From an uncultured Polaromonas sp. (GTDB taxonomy: Bacteria; Pseudomonadota; Gammaproteobacteria; Burkholderiales; Burkholderiaceae), in contig CAMLDT010000173.1 of the NCBI GenBank assembly GCA_946479075.1, positions 1 through 7,417 of the forward strand: 7,417 nucleotides of DNA. Reading direction: 5' to 3'. This document shows, in pieces, positions 6,606 to 7,417 of the stretch. The notes beneath the pieces are model-generated. The model had not been told where the DNA came from. It made no database searches and saw only the letters and a program-made list of their open reading frames with translations. Numbering within the stretch: the first letter of the stretch is position 1; every line of letters begins with the position of its first letter. The position numbers and the translations under genes were made by a program.

Positions 6606-7417
6606 CAGCGGCCGGCCATCAGGTAGGCCAACACAATGCCGGCAAACACCGTGAAGCCCAGCCAGTGGTTCAGGCGAAAGGCCCTGAAACAGGCCTCGCG
6701 GCCGCGCCCGCGGATCAGCCAGACATGCCACAGTGCCTGGCCCAGCGCGATGCCAATCGCTATGAAATAGATAGCTGGTTGCGCAATATCGGCAAGGGCT
6801 ACAGCCCAAATCGACAGATAAATCAGGTAACTGGCCAGCACCGCCGCCACATCAAAACGCCCCAGCGTGATGGCCGAGGTTTTCATGCCGATCTTCAGGT
6901 CATCGTCCCGGTCCACCATCGCATATTCGGTGTCGTAGGCAATCACCCAAAACAGGTTGCCCAGCAGCAGCCACCAGGCCAGCGCCGGCACGCGCGACTG
7001 CACGGCGGCAAACGCCATCGGGATGCCGAAGCTGAAAGCCACACCCAGCACCGCCTGCGGCATGGCCACAAAGCGTTTGGCAAATGGATAAACCACGGCG
7101 ACAGCCAGCGCCGCAAAAGACCACAGGATGGTGCGCGTGTTGGTCGTCAGCACCAGCCCGAAAGCCATCAGCGCCAGGACCGCGCCCAGCAGCAGCGCCT
7201 CCTTGATACTTACCGCGCCGCGTGTCACCGGCCGCTCGGCCGTGCGTTTGACATGGCGGTCGAAGTCGCGGTCGGCGACATCGTTGAGGCAGCACCCGGC
7301 ACTGCGCATCAGGATGGTCCCCAACGTGAACACGGCGATGAGGTGCCAGCCAGGAAAACCATGCGCCGCCACCCACAAGGCCGACAGCGTCGGCCACAGC
7401 AGCAGCAGCCAGCCCGC
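6605..7417 (-). CDS. ubiA: 4-hydroxybenzoate polyprenyltransferase, N-terminus beyond window edge
   Basis: This membrane prenyltransferase attaches the polyprenyl chain to 4-hydroxybenzoate in ubiquinone biosynthesis. The frame is open to the right edge. Reading in from 7417 gives [18 protein letters not shown], the normal first transmembrane segment, so the TTG at 7376-7378 is internal and not the start. There are 270 residues visible, and about 15-20 are probably missing. The first aspartate motif NDVADRDFD (fragment residues 45-53) fits NDxxDxxxD, followed by [13 protein letters not shown]. The second is [13 protein letters not shown] (161-173), followed by KIGMKTSAI. These bind Mg2+-pyrophosphate. 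Several hydrophobic helices surround them, and the C-terminus has [10 protein letters not shown]. Fragment residues about 201-220 are encoded by DNA resembling the repeat at 6530-6605. It ends convergently with proC, 75 nt away. Confidence 0.96.
   Translation of the reverse strand, partial: AGWLLLLWPTLSALWVAAHGFPGWHLIAVFTLGTILMRSAGCCLNDVADRDFDRHVKRTAERPVTRGAVSIKEALLLGAVLALMAFGLVLTTNTRTILWSFAALAVAVVYPFAKRFVAMPQAVLGVAFSFGIPMAFAAVQSRVPALAWWLLLGNLFWVIAYDTEYAMVDRDDDLKIGMKTSAITLGRFDVAAVLASYLIYLSIWAVALADIAQPAIYFIAIGIALGQALWHVWLIRGRGREACFRAFRLNHWLGFTVFAGIVLAYLMAGR
6758..6814. repeat. Degenerate palindromic repeat copy inside the ubiA reading frame (copy C)
   Basis: This stretch carries GCTAT (6759-6763), ATAGCT (6771-6776), TTGCGC (6779-6784) and AAGGGCT (6794-6800), with the same order and spacing as the reverse complement of the proC-ubiA gap element. 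The ungapped match is 38/57. It has no stop in the ubiA frame and encodes a mostly hydrophobic segment ([20 protein letters not shown]) predicted to be membrane-embedded. This is either an old repeat insertion tolerated by the protein, or the result of gene conversion or chance. Confidence 0.5.

Noticed and set aside
7376..7378. TTG as the start codon of ubiA
   Set aside because: The frame continues upstream into sequence encoding the conserved first membrane segment ([11 protein letters not shown]), so this TTG is an internal Leu.

Overview
This window looks like an ordinary chromosomal housekeeping region of a GC-rich betaproteobacterium, most likely from the Comamonadaceae (a Rhodoferax, Polaromonas, Acidovorax or Variovorax relative). 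Three things suggest this. The protein sequences are of betaproteobacterial type. The compact glpD / glpR-glpK arrangement fits. A short palindromic repeat recurs here (6530-6605, with relatives at 1413-1434 and 6758-6814) that I remember as abundant in that family. The placement is from memory and was not searched.

Layout from left to right. Positions 1-1154, minus strand: the head of a spc-type ribosomal protein operon, rplN (L14), rplX (L24) and rplE (L5, cut by the left edge of the window). Positions 1155-1488: a gene-free leader holding a near-consensus sigma70 promoter (TTGACA, 17 bp, GATAAT) about 140 bp upstream of rplN, two small hairpins in the leader, and one copy of the palindromic repeat core. 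Positions 1489-3075, minus: glpD, the FAD-dependent glycerol-3-phosphate dehydrogenase. Positions 3076-3385: the divergent control region, AT-rich in its middle, with structured DNA in the glpD leader. Positions 3386-5655, plus: glpR (DeoR-family repressor) and glpK (glycerol kinase), overlapping by ATGA. Positions 5702-6529, plus: proC (pyrroline-5-carboxylate reductase). Positions 6530-6604: a short convergent gap filled by the palindromic repeat. Positions 6605-7417, minus: ubiA (4-hydroxybenzoate polyprenyltransferase), with its N-terminus beyond the right edge.

How the genes work together. GlpK phosphorylates glycerol. GlpD oxidises the glycerol-3-phosphate and passes electrons to ubiquinone. 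GlpR presumably senses glycerol-3-phosphate and represses both arms from the shared intergenic region. No glpF facilitator gene is present in the window. UbiA acts in making the quinone that GlpD reduces, but that proximity is probably incidental. ProC is the last step of proline synthesis.

I see no undescribed defence, mobile or biosynthetic system. The points most worth a second look are: (a) the spc ribosomal operon starting from its own strong promoter next to glp genes, not following rpsQ; (b) a degenerate copy of the intergenic repeat that appears to lie inside, and be translated as part of, the ubiA reading frame; (c) a GlpK that appears to lack both classical E. coli allosteric sites; and (d) structured leaders before rplN and glpD.
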